Shown piece after piece: positions 1-6,928 of a stretch of 52,333 nt of DNA (positions are counted from its first letter, which is position 1; every line of letters begins with the position of its first letter). This stretch comes from Nitrososphaerota archaeon. Its GTDB lineage: Archaea > Thermoproteota > Nitrososphaeria > Nitrososphaerales > Nitrosopumilaceae. Below the pieces are notes generated by a model. That model was not told the DNA's origin. It did no database searches and saw only the letters and a program-made list of their open reading frames with translations. The translations under genes and the position numbers were made by a program. The DNA is taken from the NCBI GenBank assembly GCA_016126025.1, contig JAEFDA010000104.1:1-52333 (forward strand), in the 5' to 3' direction.

Positions 1-20
1 GCGAGCGCGCTCGAGCGTCG

Positions 21-722
21 GTGGACGCATTACAACAGGCTCTGCCAGCCAGTACAGATACGGTGGCGGTGTACGTGACCGGCTCGCAGGCGAATGGAAC
101 AGCGACCGAGGACAGCGATCTGGACATATACCATGTAGTGCGGGGAGACAAGCGGGACTCGAGCCACTATGATATAATCAGTAATGCCGTGGGAGACCGC
201 ATGCATGTGGACGTGGTCGTCGACTCGATGGAGTCCTTGGGCAAGTCCGTCAACATGTACGGAAGTTTTGAGTATTGGGCAACGCGCGACGGCATCGCGA
301 TATATAATGATGGAAGCGCCGACTGGCGCACCATACTTGGTATGATGCGTGACGTGCACCTGCCGGACTGCTCGGGGCGGTGGCTGGAGTTTGCGGGCCG
401 GTGCATGGATGATGCGGACGCATACGTGTGCGATGGCTGGCTAGACAACTCATTCCCGTGCATATTATACCGGAGGGCCATAACCGCGTCCGTCATGGCC
501 GCTCTCACACACGACAACATACGGTTCAAATTCACCAAGCGGCTGGCCGACATGGTCGGCTTACTGCGTGACCGCTCCATAGTACGTGGCCACCGACTGA
601 ACATGGTGGATGCATGGGTGCCGTCCGCGCTGGATGGGAACGGGCCCGCGGCCGCGGACACACAGGTCGGCGCGCGCATGGCTAGATCCATATATTGCGC
701 CGCAATGGAGTATGTGGCTTGA
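21..722 (+). CDS. Nucleotidyltransferase (MNT fold) with HEPN-like helical tail
   Basis: Predicted nucleotidyltransferase that would transfer a nucleotidyl group to a protein, RNA or small molecule. The N-terminal half carries the family signature 'GSQANGTATEDSDLD' (about residues 22-36), giving the two metal-binding aspartates, followed by a third acidic strand 'HVDVVVD' (about 63-69). The C-terminal half (about 115-230) is all-helical and resembles the HEPN-type domain often fused to or paired with such enzymes. The GTG at 21 is the first start inside the window, but the frame is open to the left edge, so the true start may lie outside. The next gene overlaps its stop codon by 4 nt, indicating translational coupling. 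The substrate is unknown. A toxin-antitoxin or antibiotic-modifying role is possible, but nothing here proves either. Confidence 0.75.
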   Translation: MDALQQALPASTDTVAVYVTGSQANGTATEDSDLDIYHVVRGDKRDSSHYDIISNAVGDRMHVDVVVDSMESLGKSVNMYGSFEYWATRDGIAIYNDGSADWRTILGMMRDVHLPDCSGRWLEFAGRCMDDADAYVCDGWLDNSFPCILYRRAITASVMAALTHDNIRFKFTKRLADMVGLLRDRSIVRGHRLNMVDAWVPSALDGNGPAAADTQVGARMARSIYCAAMEYVA

Positions 723-889
723 GCAAGGATCCATTAAACATTGATGATTGTTGGGATGCTTCCAGCATACGCGCAAAAATAAAAGCCCTGAACGTAATGG
801 CGGGCTACGCTTTTGATAGGTCGGGAGAAATACTCGCCACATTGCGGGTGTTGAGGGGGCGTCTTAATGCTCTTGGTGAAGAGTCGTAG
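719..889 (+). CDS. Small hypothetical protein coupled to the nucleotidyltransferase
   Basis: A 56-residue protein starting at TTG, whose last bases form the TGA stop of the upstream nucleotidyltransferase (TTGA overlap). The GTG-type start at 695 would overlap more deeply and lacks the typical coupling geometry, so I prefer 719. The protein looks mostly helical, with a basic, leucine-rich C-terminal half ('ATLRVLRGRLNAL'). No family was recognised. The tight coupling suggests it works with the nucleotidyltransferase, perhaps as an accessory or neutralising partner. That role is inference. Confidence 0.55.
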   Translation: MSKDPLNIDDCWDASSIRAKIKALNVMAGYAFDRSGEILATLRVLRGRLNALGEES

Positions 890-999
890 GTCAATTGGTG
901 CAGGCGGCGCTCGAATGAGAGCCTGATGTGAAGGCGGAGATGGTTGTCGCACCAACCACTCTCGTCGTCCAGTCCGGTGCAATCCCCAGTGTCTAACCG

Positions 1000-1006
1000 T
1001 TTTACG
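1000..1006 (+). promoter_or_regulatory. TATA-like element before the 44-aa membrane protein
   Basis: A TTTAC-type element is centred near 1003, about 26 nt before the ATG at 1029. This matches the leaderless spacing at many genes in this window. The element itself is weak. Confidence 0.35.
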
Positions 1007-1028
1007 GGGCCGTTCCACGCCACATATC

Positions 1029-1163
1029 ATGGAGGGAGAGCGCGCCGCAGAAAATCCCTACATTGTGTGGTGGGTGGCCCACGTATTCCTGGGGGTCATA
1101 CCCGGACTGGTCGTCTACATTTTGTACAAGGACAAGAACCCGGCTGTATTTTCACATCACTGA
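1029..1163 (+). CDS. Small single-span membrane protein (44 aa)
   Basis: A 44-residue reading frame with one clear transmembrane helix (about residues 11-33, including 'WWVAHVFLGVIPGLVVYILY'), preceded by an acidic N-terminus and followed by a charged 'KDKNP' flank. By the positive-inside rule the basic C-terminal flank would face the cytoplasm. A TATA-like element lies 26 nt upstream of the ATG. The layout (NPY, a WW pair, GLVVY, KDKN) recalls small thaumarchaeal membrane proteins, but I cannot name a family. Its last 7 nt overlap the end of the convergent minus-strand gene. Confidence 0.6.
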   Translation: MEGERAAENPYIVWWVAHVFLGVIPGLVVYILYKDKNPAVFSHH

Positions 1164-1375
1164 TACTTTTGGCGAGACTCTACCATTGCCATCTTCATAC
1201 TAACGAGGATTCTTTTCTCCTCGATCTCGTTGGAATGTTTCTCTTTCTCGGCATTGTTGCTCCCAATGTCGTCCATGGTACTCTGGTGGTCAGTCATATA
1301 CTCTTGTAGTATCTTTTCCCAGTGCCGCCGGGCGTCCGAGCTTATTATGTCAGTTCGATCGACTAACTTCAGCAT
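1157..1375 (-). CDS. Tiny coiled-coil protein, second gene of duplicated module (copy A)
   Basis: A 72-residue, highly charged, helical protein. From 'DARRHWE' onward it aligns without gaps to the 73-aa protein at 48471-48692: the W-E pair, 'EEKR' and 'MK.A.V.S' are shared, and I count 19 identities over about 55 positions. It follows the 46-aa gene at 1350-1490, just as the copy at 48.5 kb follows its own 46-aa partner. The only good start is the ATG at 1375, which overlaps the upstream gene by 26 nt. At the place where copy B has its ATG, this copy has ATA. The function is unknown, but conservation of both protein and gene order supports real coding. Confidence 0.65.
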   Translation of the reverse strand: MLKLVDRTDIISSDARRHWEKILQEYMTDHQSTMDDIGSNNAEKEKHSNEIEEKRILVSMKMAMVESRQKYQ

Positions 1376-1490
1376 ACCTGCGAAAGTTCTCTGCGATCCG
1401 ACGGAATCCTACCGCGATCTCCGGACACCCCTCAGCCTCTGCCTCGGTGGCCATCTTCTCTGCGCTTCTGGCCGACTCCATATATCCCAT
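1350..1490 (-). CDS. 46-aa protein 'MGY...AR', first gene of duplicated module (copy A)
   Basis: A 46-residue protein. The frame is open further upstream to 1592, but the start at 1490 is chosen because the homologue at 48695-48835 begins at the matching 'MGY' and is also exactly 46 residues long. I count 20 identities of 46 without gaps, including MGY, 'AR', an A.EA pair, 'IA..F.RIA..FR' and a 'VS.S' tail. It looks like a two-helix amphipathic hairpin, and the repeated RIA/FR pattern suggests a dimer or partner interface. Directly upstream lies an imperfect inverted repeat at 1491-1523. Function unknown. It is probably a partner of the 72-aa product encoded next. Confidence 0.7.
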   Translation of the reverse strand: MGYMESARSAEKMATEAEAEGCPEIAVGFRRIAENFRRYAEVSRSN

Positions 1491-1523
1491 GGTTTGTAGA
1501 TGTTTTGTATTACATCTAAACCA
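1491..1523. promoter_or_regulatory. Inverted repeat upstream of the 46-aa gene
   Basis: The arms pair as GGTTT + AGATGT against ACATCTAAACC, with a 2-nt bulge in the left arm and an 8-nt loop, ending right at the 46-aa gene's start codon. Position and symmetry fit an operator or an mRNA hairpin over the start. Which of the two is not known. Confidence 0.4.
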
Positions 1524-1530
1524 CATTCGT

Positions 1531-1794
1531 TCATATTCCAGCTGACAGAAATAATTGATCGAATAGTTCGGGGCCGTTCTCGCCAGCATCATGATGGTAG
1601 CCGTACCCCAGTCTTTGAGGCTCTGCGCCGTTCTCGCCGGTCATCACTATGGAGCCGAGTCCAATTTGCTCCCGTACCATGCTGGCCACGGTTTTGCCGT
1701 TACATAGAACGTCCATTATGTCCTGCTTGTCCTCTGTGGCCCGCCGAAAGTATCCGGTTAGGCGCGGCTCAGATCCTAAACCGTATGTAGTCAT
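1531..1794 (-). CDS. Hypothetical 87-aa protein downstream of the PP-loop enzyme
   Basis: An 87-residue frame that overlaps the 3' end of the PP-loop gene by 26 nt on the same strand and ends just before the 46-aa gene. The sequence has ordinary soluble-protein composition, with 'DIMDVLCNGKTVASMVREQ' in the middle. No gene lies on the other strand here. No family was recognised. It may be a real operon member or a chance frame. A later ATG (residue 27) would remove the overlap. Confidence 0.4.
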   Translation of the reverse strand: MTTYGLGSEPRLTGYFRRATEDKQDIMDVLCNGKTVASMVREQIGLGSIVMTGENGAEPQRLGYGYHHDAGENGPELFDQLFLSAGI

Positions 1795-2770
1795 CCTCAG
1801 ATGCAGGCGCCACCGATATGTCCTCGGTCTCCTCGCCCCGCCACACCGTTACATGTCCTTCCGTATCTGGCGCGTCCGAGTACTTGAGGGTGACCGAGGC
1901 GGCCAGACGTACGTGGTCCCCGGCCGTCGTACCCCTGAGTATGGTCGTGGGTCCCACGTGGTCCCGCGCCTCCAGTATGATGTCGCCGGGCATGGCCAGC
2001 ATGCGTATGGTCTCGTTCTCCGTACGGTTGCGGCCCACCACCATCTTGGTATGTTCATCTAGGCGGTGCTGCCGGCCCACCTTGAGCAGCTCTATGTCGT
2101 TTATGCTGGGAGTCTCCGTGTGCCCGAAGAGGTCCTTGGCGCGCAGCCCAAAGGACGGGTCCGTCAGCAGGCATCCGCCGCCGGCGTTGGGCGGGTCCGC
2201 TATACCATACTCCTTGGCCATGGCCAGCTGGGGCTTGCGGCTGCGGCCCCGGATCATCCCCAGGTCCTCCCGCCGTATCAGGCCGTCCTTCTCCGGCTTG
2301 GTGGGCGGCAGCAGCCGGCCGGAGAGCGGCCTTACTATGACCCCCTCCATCTCCGACTCGGTCTCTATGTTCTTGAGGGCCCGGCGGTGCTGGCTCATGG
2401 GCCTCTGGCCCAGCACCTCCCCGGATATTACAAAGTCGGCGCCCGTGCGTTCCATCTCCTTCTTGGCCGCCTCGAACATCATGGAGCGGCAGTCCACGCA
2501 CGGGTTGAAGCCGGCCCCCCTGCCGTACTTGGGGTGCTTGAGCATCTCGATGTACTCGTCGCCCAGATATACCGTCTTGAGGTCCACGTTCAGCTGGTCG
2601 GCCCTCTCCCGGATCTCAAAGCCGCACCCCCGGCCGCAGTCAAAGTCGCAGAAGGGCGTCCTTATGGCCACCGCCGAGACCTCAAAGCCCTTCTCCTGCA
2701 TCATCCTGACGGCCAGCTGGCTGTCCAAACCTCCGGACAGCAGGGCCACTACCTTCCGCTTCTCGGGCAT
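1769..2770 (-). CDS. PP-loop ATPase, tRNA thiolation-type (MnmA/ThiI-like)
   Basis: A 333-residue enzyme of the PP-loop ATP pyrophosphatase superfamily, which adenylates a tRNA base before sulfur transfer. The ATP-binding signature 'LLSGGLDS' lies at about residues 10-17. Cysteines follow at 'FCDFDCGRGCG' (about 40-50) and in 'FNPCVDCRS' (about 88-96), the latter typical of thiouridylase-like members of this group. The C-terminal third (from about 225) fits an appended domain of the kind found in archaeal and thermophile homologues. A TATA box centred near 2797 lies 26-27 nt before the ATG, giving a leaderless start divergent from the M24 peptidase. The exact tRNA position modified cannot be read from the sequence. 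Confidence 0.8.
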   Translation of the reverse strand: MPEKRKVVALLSGGLDSQLAVRMMQEKGFEVSAVAIRTPFCDFDCGRGCGFEIRERADQLNVDLKTVYLGDEYIEMLKHPKYGRGAGFNPCVDCRSMMFEAAKKEMERTGADFVISGEVLGQRPMSQHRRALKNIETESEMEGVIVRPLSGRLLPPTKPEKDGLIRREDLGMIRGRSRKPQLAMAKEYGIADPPNAGGGCLLTDPSFGLRAKDLFGHTETPSINDIELLKVGRQHRLDEHTKMVVGRNRTENETIRMLAMPGDIILEARDHVGPTTILRGTTAGDHVRLAASVTLKYSDAPDTEGHVTVWRGEETEDISVAPASEDDYIRFRI

Positions 2771-2877
2771 GGTATCCGGTCCGCATATCCGGTATTATAA
2801 TGCCACCGCCTCCGGGGCGGCGCAGAACGGCATACCGCCCGCCAGAGATAAATTGTGAAGAGTCCCCGCACGGAGGC
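2771..2877. promoter_or_regulatory. Divergent promoter region, PP-loop gene and M24 peptidase
   Basis: Two TATA-like boxes point outward. TATTATAAT (2792-2800) sits 26-27 nt before the minus-strand ATG at 2770. GATAAATT (2847-2854) sits about 27 nt before the plus-strand ATG at 2878. Both spacings fit leaderless transcription. Confidence 0.6.
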
Positions 2878-3933
2878 ATGGACGCCAGGCGATTATCCCT
2901 GCTGGAGGGGGCCCGGGAGCTGGGCTGCGACTCGCTGGTGGCCTGTACCCCAGAGAACATGTTCTACATGACCGGGTTCTGGGGGGAGGGGATGGCGGTG
3001 CTGGACGGGGACCACGCCACAATAGTGGCGCCCGGTCTGGAGGCGGGCCGCGCCGAGGCCGACTCGCGGGACTGCACCATAGTGTCGGCCGGGAGGGGCG
3101 CCGAGATGGTTCCTGCAGTAGCTAGGCTTCTGGAGGGAGCCAAACCCTGCACCGACTGCGCCGACTACTCCACCATGCTGCTGCTGCAGAAACACATGCC
3201 GCATGTGCGGCACGCGCCCGGCCCCTTCCAAGACTCCAGGATGGTAAAGGATGCAGAGGAGATCCGCACGCTCCAGGAGGCCTCGCGTATCATAGACGGA
3301 ATGTTCGAGCTCTGCGCCGGGACCATAACCCCCGGCCAGACCGAGTCACAGCTGCAGGCCGTACTGATGTCGCACGCCGCCGAGCGGGAGATGTTCGACA
3401 CCGGGTACCCCTCCACCCTCAACCCGCTGATAGTGGCGGGGGGCCCCAACGGGGCGCTCCCCCACGCCCAGGTTACGGGGCGCCGGTTCGGGCGGGGGGA
3501 CCTGGTGGTGGTGGACATCACCCTGCGGTATCGGGGGTATGTCTCGGATGCCACCCGCACGTTCGGGGTGGGGCATGTGTCCCCGGAGCGCGTCAAAATA
3601 TACGAAATAGTGAGGGAGGCGCAGGAGCTGGGCCTGCGGGCCGCCATCCACGGGGTATCCTGCGGCGATGTGGACCGGGCCTGCCGCGACCACATAGAGT
3701 CGCGGGGGTACGGCAGATACTTTATACACTCGACGGGCCACGGCGTGGGCTTGGAGGTGCACGAGCAGCCCGCCATATCAAGGTCCGTTGATACCATACT
3801 GCGCAGGGACATGGCCGTGACCGTCGAGCCGGGCATATACGTACCCGGGGAGGCCGGCGTCCGCATAGAGGACTCCATAATCGTGGGGCAGGGCAGCATG
3901 CACCGGTACACTAGGGATCTGGTCGTGGTATAG
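2878..3933 (+). CDS. pepQ: Xaa-Pro aminopeptidase/dipeptidase, M24 family
   Basis: A 351-residue cytosolic metallopeptidase that removes residues next to proline. The N-terminal creatinase-like domain (about 1-125) contains 'NMFYMTGFWGEG'. The catalytic pita-bread domain (about 130-350) shows all five metal ligands in order: Asp in 'VVVDITLRYRGY', Asp in 'SDATRTFGVGH', His in 'STGHGVGLEVHE', Glu in 'TVEPGIYVPG' and Glu in 'RIEDS'. The length is normal for the family. The ATG at 2878 is chosen because a TATA box lies about 27 nt upstream. A GTG at 2800 would add an unlikely proline-rich leader. It stands alone, divergent from the PP-loop gene. Whether it cleaves dipeptides or longer peptides cannot be decided here. 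Confidence 0.9.
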   Translation: MDARRLSLLEGARELGCDSLVACTPENMFYMTGFWGEGMAVLDGDHATIVAPGLEAGRAEADSRDCTIVSAGRGAEMVPAVARLLEGAKPCTDCADYSTMLLLQKHMPHVRHAPGPFQDSRMVKDAEEIRTLQEASRIIDGMFELCAGTITPGQTESQLQAVLMSHAAEREMFDTGYPSTLNPLIVAGGPNGALPHAQVTGRRFGRGDLVVVDITLRYRGYVSDATRTFGVGHVSPERVKIYEIVREAQELGLRAAIHGVSCGDVDRACRDHIESRGYGRYFIHSTGHGVGLEVHEQPAISRSVDTILRRDMAVTVEPGIYVPGEAGVRIEDSIIVGQGSMHRYTRDLVVV

Positions 3934-4195
3934 GCACGTCCACCGTCCGGAGCGGTGGATTCCGCACAAAAATATTCCAAGGCAGAACGCGGTACGGGGC
4001 CGCTTTCGGTACGGGGGGCGCCGGCCCGGACGGAATGGTACTGGCATCATGCTTATGGCATGGGGAGAAGCACGACCCGTCCGTATCCAGAACTTTGGGG
4101 ATCAGCATGCCGTCTCGCATCACTATGCCGTCTTCGCCAAATTCGTATATAGGAACATCTTTTGATATTCCCTCCGGCATCTGCACGTAGAACAT
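3911..4195 (-). CDS. Possible small hypothetical protein
   Basis: A 94-residue frame whose first 50 residues ('MFYVQMPEGISKDVPIYEFG...') have natural protein composition, with alternating hydrophobic and charged stretches. The rest is proline-rich and lower in quality. It overlaps the 3' end of the M24 peptidase by 23 nt in convergent orientation. No TATA box is seen at the right distance. It may be a genuine short gene with a decayed end, or a chance frame. Confidence 0.3.
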   Translation of the reverse strand: MFYVQMPEGISKDVPIYEFGEDGIVMRDGMLIPKVLDTDGSCFSPCHKHDASTIPSGPAPPVPKAAPYRVLPWNIFVRNPPLRTVDVPIPRPDP

Positions 4196-4299
4196 TACTA
4201 ATCATCCAATGTCATGTCGGTCTCCGTTCCGTGTGCGTGTCAGTCCTGAATAATCTTGACGGCATACACGCATGCCGCATCATAAAGAGACGTACTTTA

Positions 4300-4524
4300 C
4301 TACCTCTTCACTATATCGCTGTAGACTGTGATCTTATACAGAGTGGTGCCAGCTAGATGTGAGACCATAACAGATACGGCGTGCGCCACAATGTCGGTGT
4401 CGGGTTTTGAACCATAAAATGTAAGTCGTATGCATCGAAGATGAAGAGTTTTCTTGTTAAAGTCAAGCATTGTGTCAACCGACAACGATGGTCTATCCCT
4501 GTATCTGCTGCTCGAAGTGGTCAT
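4300..4524 (-). CDS. Hypothetical 74-aa protein
   Basis: A 74-residue frame with strand-rich composition ('LHLRCIRLTFYG', 'IVAHAVSVMVSHLAGTTLYK'). No other gene occupies this interval, and composition and length make it more likely coding than not. Its start lies about 40 nt from an IS630 transposase remnant, so the gene may have lost its original upstream region. No family recognised. Confidence 0.4.
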   Translation of the reverse strand: MTTSSSRYRDRPSLSVDTMLDFNKKTLHLRCIRLTFYGSKPDTDIVAHAVSVMVSHLAGTTLYKITVYSDIVKR

Positions 4525-4562
4525 GGCAGGTCGTTCATTAGGTATCTGGGCAACTGCGGAGC

Positions 4563-4808
4563 CGCTTCGGCAAGTCCGCCGTCATCGTTGACAACACAGC
4601 GTACCACGACTCCAAGCGCGTGCGGCGGTATCTGGAACGAAACGGAGGCCTTGTAAAACTGCTATTCCTGCAGCCGTACTCGCCGTTCCTGAACCCGGCC
4701 GAGTGGCTGTGGCGCAAGGGCAAGGCGAGGATATGCAGGACGTTCAGGCAGCTGGCCAAGAGCTATAGCGCCGACCAAAAGTTCATGCAGAGTATGTCGC
4801 TGTTTTAA
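4563..4808 (+). pseudogene. IS630-family transposase, C-terminal remnant (copy 1)
   Basis: The frame encodes the last part of a DDE transposase of the IS630/Tc1-mariner superfamily: 'KSAVIVDNTAYHDSKRV' carries the second catalytic Asp region, and 'QPYSPFLNPAEWLWRKGK' is the hallmark NP.E block with the third acidic residue. The N-terminal two thirds are missing: the frame breaks near 4550 and no HTH is seen upstream. It is close in sequence to a second remnant at 15509-15691, so both probably came from one element family. Confidence 0.75.
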
Positions 4809-4816
4809 CTACAATT

Positions 4817-4857
4817 GTTGAGCACTTATGCATCAACTACAGACTAGTGTGCTCAAC
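4817..4857. repeat. Perfect 9-bp inverted repeat
   Basis: GTTGAGCAC (4817-4825) and GTGCTCAAC (4849-4857) are perfect reverse complements separated by 23 nt, starting 9 nt after the transposase remnant ends. It could be the terminal repeat of a mobile element, a terminator hairpin or a protein-binding dyad. Confidence 0.6.
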
Positions 4858-4958
4858 TTGTTCCTGATCTTGGCACACACGATATTATGGCGGACGGTCT
4901 TGAAGAGAAACTCAACTGAAATAGTTCAGACTTTGCACGACTTTTTAGTCGACGCTAT

Positions 4959-5037
4959 AGAGTGGAAATAATGGTCTATTCGTGGAGTGGAAATGTATAT
5001 CGGAGTGGAAATGTATATCGGAGTGGAAATGTGGGTC
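4959..5037 (+). repeat. 18-bp tandem iterons (three tandem copies plus one degenerate)
   Basis: Copies at 4984-5001, 5002-5019 and 5020-5037 share GGAGTGGAAATGT. The first two are identical, and the third differs only near its end. A degenerate copy at 4959-4976 (14 of 18 matching copy three) precedes them after a 7-nt gap. They lie about 100 nt before the start of the coiled-coil/PIN unit, so they could be a regulator binding array or replication-type iterons. Confidence 0.75.
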
Positions 5038-5102
5038 AGACAGTGGCTAGGCGCTATCTGTTACAGGCGCTGCCAACGTTACAGCCCACTTTTGTCGCTA
5101 AC

Positions 5103-5112
5103 TATATATATA
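5103..5112 (+). promoter_or_regulatory. TATA box of the coiled-coil/PIN unit
   Basis: A run of alternating T and A centred near 5108 lies 26 nt before the TTG at 5134. This supports that start codon and a leaderless transcript. Confidence 0.6.
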
Positions 5113-5133
5113 TGACATCATGTATCATGATTA

Positions 5134-6063
5134 TTGAAAGCGCTAACTGTGGGTTTTGAAAGTTATGACAGGCAGGAATATGCCAAATCTGCCACCCTGT
5201 ATGTATTGCAACATTTCCAACCCAGCCTAGGGAAGAAAACAACCCCGAAGCATTATGTGAAAAAAACCATAATAGACCTGATGCCGGACGAACAACCAGA
5301 CTTGGACAAGATAATATCCAGTGAAATAGGGTTTGTCGTAGACAAGGTTCGTTTTAAGGCAGACTGGTTTACCACTGACGACTACCTGAAGCTCTGGAAG
5401 AAATATTTCACGGAATTCTTGAATGAAAATACGATGATCCAGGAGTCACTCCAGGCGCTCCAATCAAACTCGGACGACACCAGCGAACAGTTCGGCTTGA
5501 TGATGGACTCGTTGAGAGAACTGCGGCGGATGCTCAGGGATTCATATGACCAATGGCACAGAAAGATAATGGCAGAATTCTTGGAATCAGACCTGCCATT
5601 AGAACTGTACAACCTGTACAACATCTCATACATCGGAAAGGCATCAGCGATAAAGTCATTCGTAGCAGATCTGACCAGGTTGCAAACAAAGCTGCACCTT
5701 GTCAGGTCCAATGAGAGAAAGATAATGTCAGAATTAAGAGAGTTTGAGAAATGCCACAGGAGACTTTCAGAGACGCTGGCGAAGGCATCCCGCTCGGAGT
5801 CCACGCTGAGGTTCTTTCTGAAGTCGGTCAATGCAAAGGAGCTGGAGGACCTGTTTAGGACAAAACCACTAGTGTTGAACAGCAGCGCAGAAGAGAAGAG
5901 ATTCAAGAAATACCTTGGCGAATTCACGCAGAGCCTCTTTGAACTGACAAACCAACTAGACAAAATACACCTCAATGAAGATATTATGCTGAACTCTTCA
6001 GACTCAGTGTCGTTTGGTGATTTTGATAAAGAATTGCGCCAGGCAGTCTTCAATCATGCCTAG
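5134..6063 (+). CDS. Uncharacterised helical/coiled-coil protein, first gene of PIN unit
   Basis: A 309-residue soluble protein, rich in Lys, Glu, Leu and Ser and almost entirely helical by appearance. Heptad-like stretches occur at about 110-140 ('DSLRELRRMLRDSYDQW') and 180-230 ('LTRLQTKLHLVRSNERK'). No enzymatic motif was found. The TTG start is supported by a TATA box 26 nt upstream. The codon for Met-2 of the next gene overlaps: the two frames overlap by 8 nt, so both products are probably made together. The gene is visibly more AT-rich than its neighbours and follows iterons and an IS remnant, which suggests horizontal acquisition. It may sense something or neutralise the PIN-like nuclease. 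The role is not known. Confidence 0.75.
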   Translation: MKALTVGFESYDRQEYAKSATLYVLQHFQPSLGKKTTPKHYVKKTIIDLMPDEQPDLDKIISSEIGFVVDKVRFKADWFTTDDYLKLWKKYFTEFLNENTMIQESLQALQSNSDDTSEQFGLMMDSLRELRRMLRDSYDQWHRKIMAEFLESDLPLELYNLYNISYIGKASAIKSFVADLTRLQTKLHLVRSNERKIMSELREFEKCHRRLSETLAKASRSESTLRFFLKSVNAKELEDLFRTKPLVLNSSAEEKRFKKYLGEFTQSLFELTNQLDKIHLNEDIMLNSSDSVSFGDFDKELRQAVFNHA

Positions 6064-6838
6064 CAACACAAAGATCGCAGTCTGCGTGGATTCGTCGATT
6101 TTTCTGGCCGAAGTGTTTGGTAACGAGACTCAGTCGACACGGGCAGGTGCCATTGACAGGTACCAAAAAACCTTCCAATTCAAAAAATGTATGTCTGCTA
6201 CCGTGAAAATCGAGGTGGGCCGCAGGATGTGCGAAGTCACGGAGCTGATCGAACAGACTTCGAAGGAATTTACAAAGTATTTCCGCTCGTCCAAAGGAAC
6301 GGGATCGACAATCGACCTGTCGGATCTGACATTAATTCAATCGTTTTTTTCAGGGTATAAGGTCAAATACAAATCCAAAACGTCTGAACTAGAAGTCATT
6401 AACAAAACGGAGTCGGTGCTTGCACGGTATCTGGTGGAAAACTGCGATGGGAAAAAGGTGCTAACGACGGTGGACTTTGTCTTGGAGTCAATGGCAGAGT
6501 TTAACAAAAGGCTCTCCGGTCTAAGATACGAATACTACTCTAGGCTGAGCGGATATGAGGTATTTCCAGCTAAGGTGAATTCTGCAACGTGCGCAAAACT
6601 GCAAAACGAGAAGGCGCTGCAAAAGACGGCAGCGAAAAAGCCACAGGACATCCAAATTTTATGCGAAGTAGAGGCCTACAAGCATGACTCTAAGCAGACA
6701 TGCCTGCTGGCAACGGTCGACGAACACGATTTTCTGAGCAATTCAAAGACGATTGAATCGCTTATCGGGATAAAATGTGTGGATCCGATCTACATTCCGT
6801 ATGAGTTCGCTCGTATTCCAAATGTTGATGGTGCCTGA
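6056..6838 (+). CDS. PIN-like nuclease, second gene of AT-rich unit
   Basis: A 260-residue protein with a PIN-type layout: a strand and Asp in 'IAVCVDSSIFLAEV' (about 8-20), a conserved-looking Glu in 'TVKIEVGRRM' (about 53), and a late strand with Asp residues in 'LLATVDEHDFLS' (about 218-228). About 150 residues of helical sequence sit between the early and late motifs, so it is roughly twice the size of a VapC toxin. The start at 6056 overlaps the upstream stop region by 8 nt; the earlier start at 6014 would overlap by 50 nt. PIN proteins are Mg-dependent RNases, and activity here is inferred from motif spacing only. Codon use and AT content match the upstream gene and not the surrounding genome. 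Confidence 0.65.
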   Translation: MPSNTKIAVCVDSSIFLAEVFGNETQSTRAGAIDRYQKTFQFKKCMSATVKIEVGRRMCEVTELIEQTSKEFTKYFRSSKGTGSTIDLSDLTLIQSFFSGYKVKYKSKTSELEVINKTESVLARYLVENCDGKKVLTTVDFVLESMAEFNKRLSGLRYEYYSRLSGYEVFPAKVNSATCAKLQNEKALQKTAAKKPQDIQILCEVEAYKHDSKQTCLLATVDEHDFLSNSKTIESLIGIKCVDPIYIPYEFARIPNVDGA

Positions 6839-6928
6839 TCGAGTTGTGCACGTCCTTTCGTCGGCATTTTAACTACTGACAATCCAAAAGGCGCGCTTGA
6901 GCTAGGCCGAGATGGGCATGTGAGCCAG

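Larger units (their letters stand above)
4809..5133. other. Gene-free AT-rich stretch with dyad and iterons
   Basis: No credible gene. Contents in order: the inverted repeat (4817-4857), the 18-bp direct repeats (4959-5037), a stretch with two similar TTACAG motifs, and the run of alternating T and A (5103-5112) that serves as TATA box for the next gene. Confidence 0.5.

Noticed and set aside
890..1000. Possible tRNA- or transposon-like segment after the 56-aa gene
   Set aside because: Short pairings can be drawn, but no cloverleaf, T-loop consensus or transposase motif could be confirmed.
4959..5159. 65-codon frame running through the iterons
   Set aside because: Its repeats (SGNVYR) are a by-product of the 18-bp DNA repeats, and it overlaps the TATA box of the next gene.
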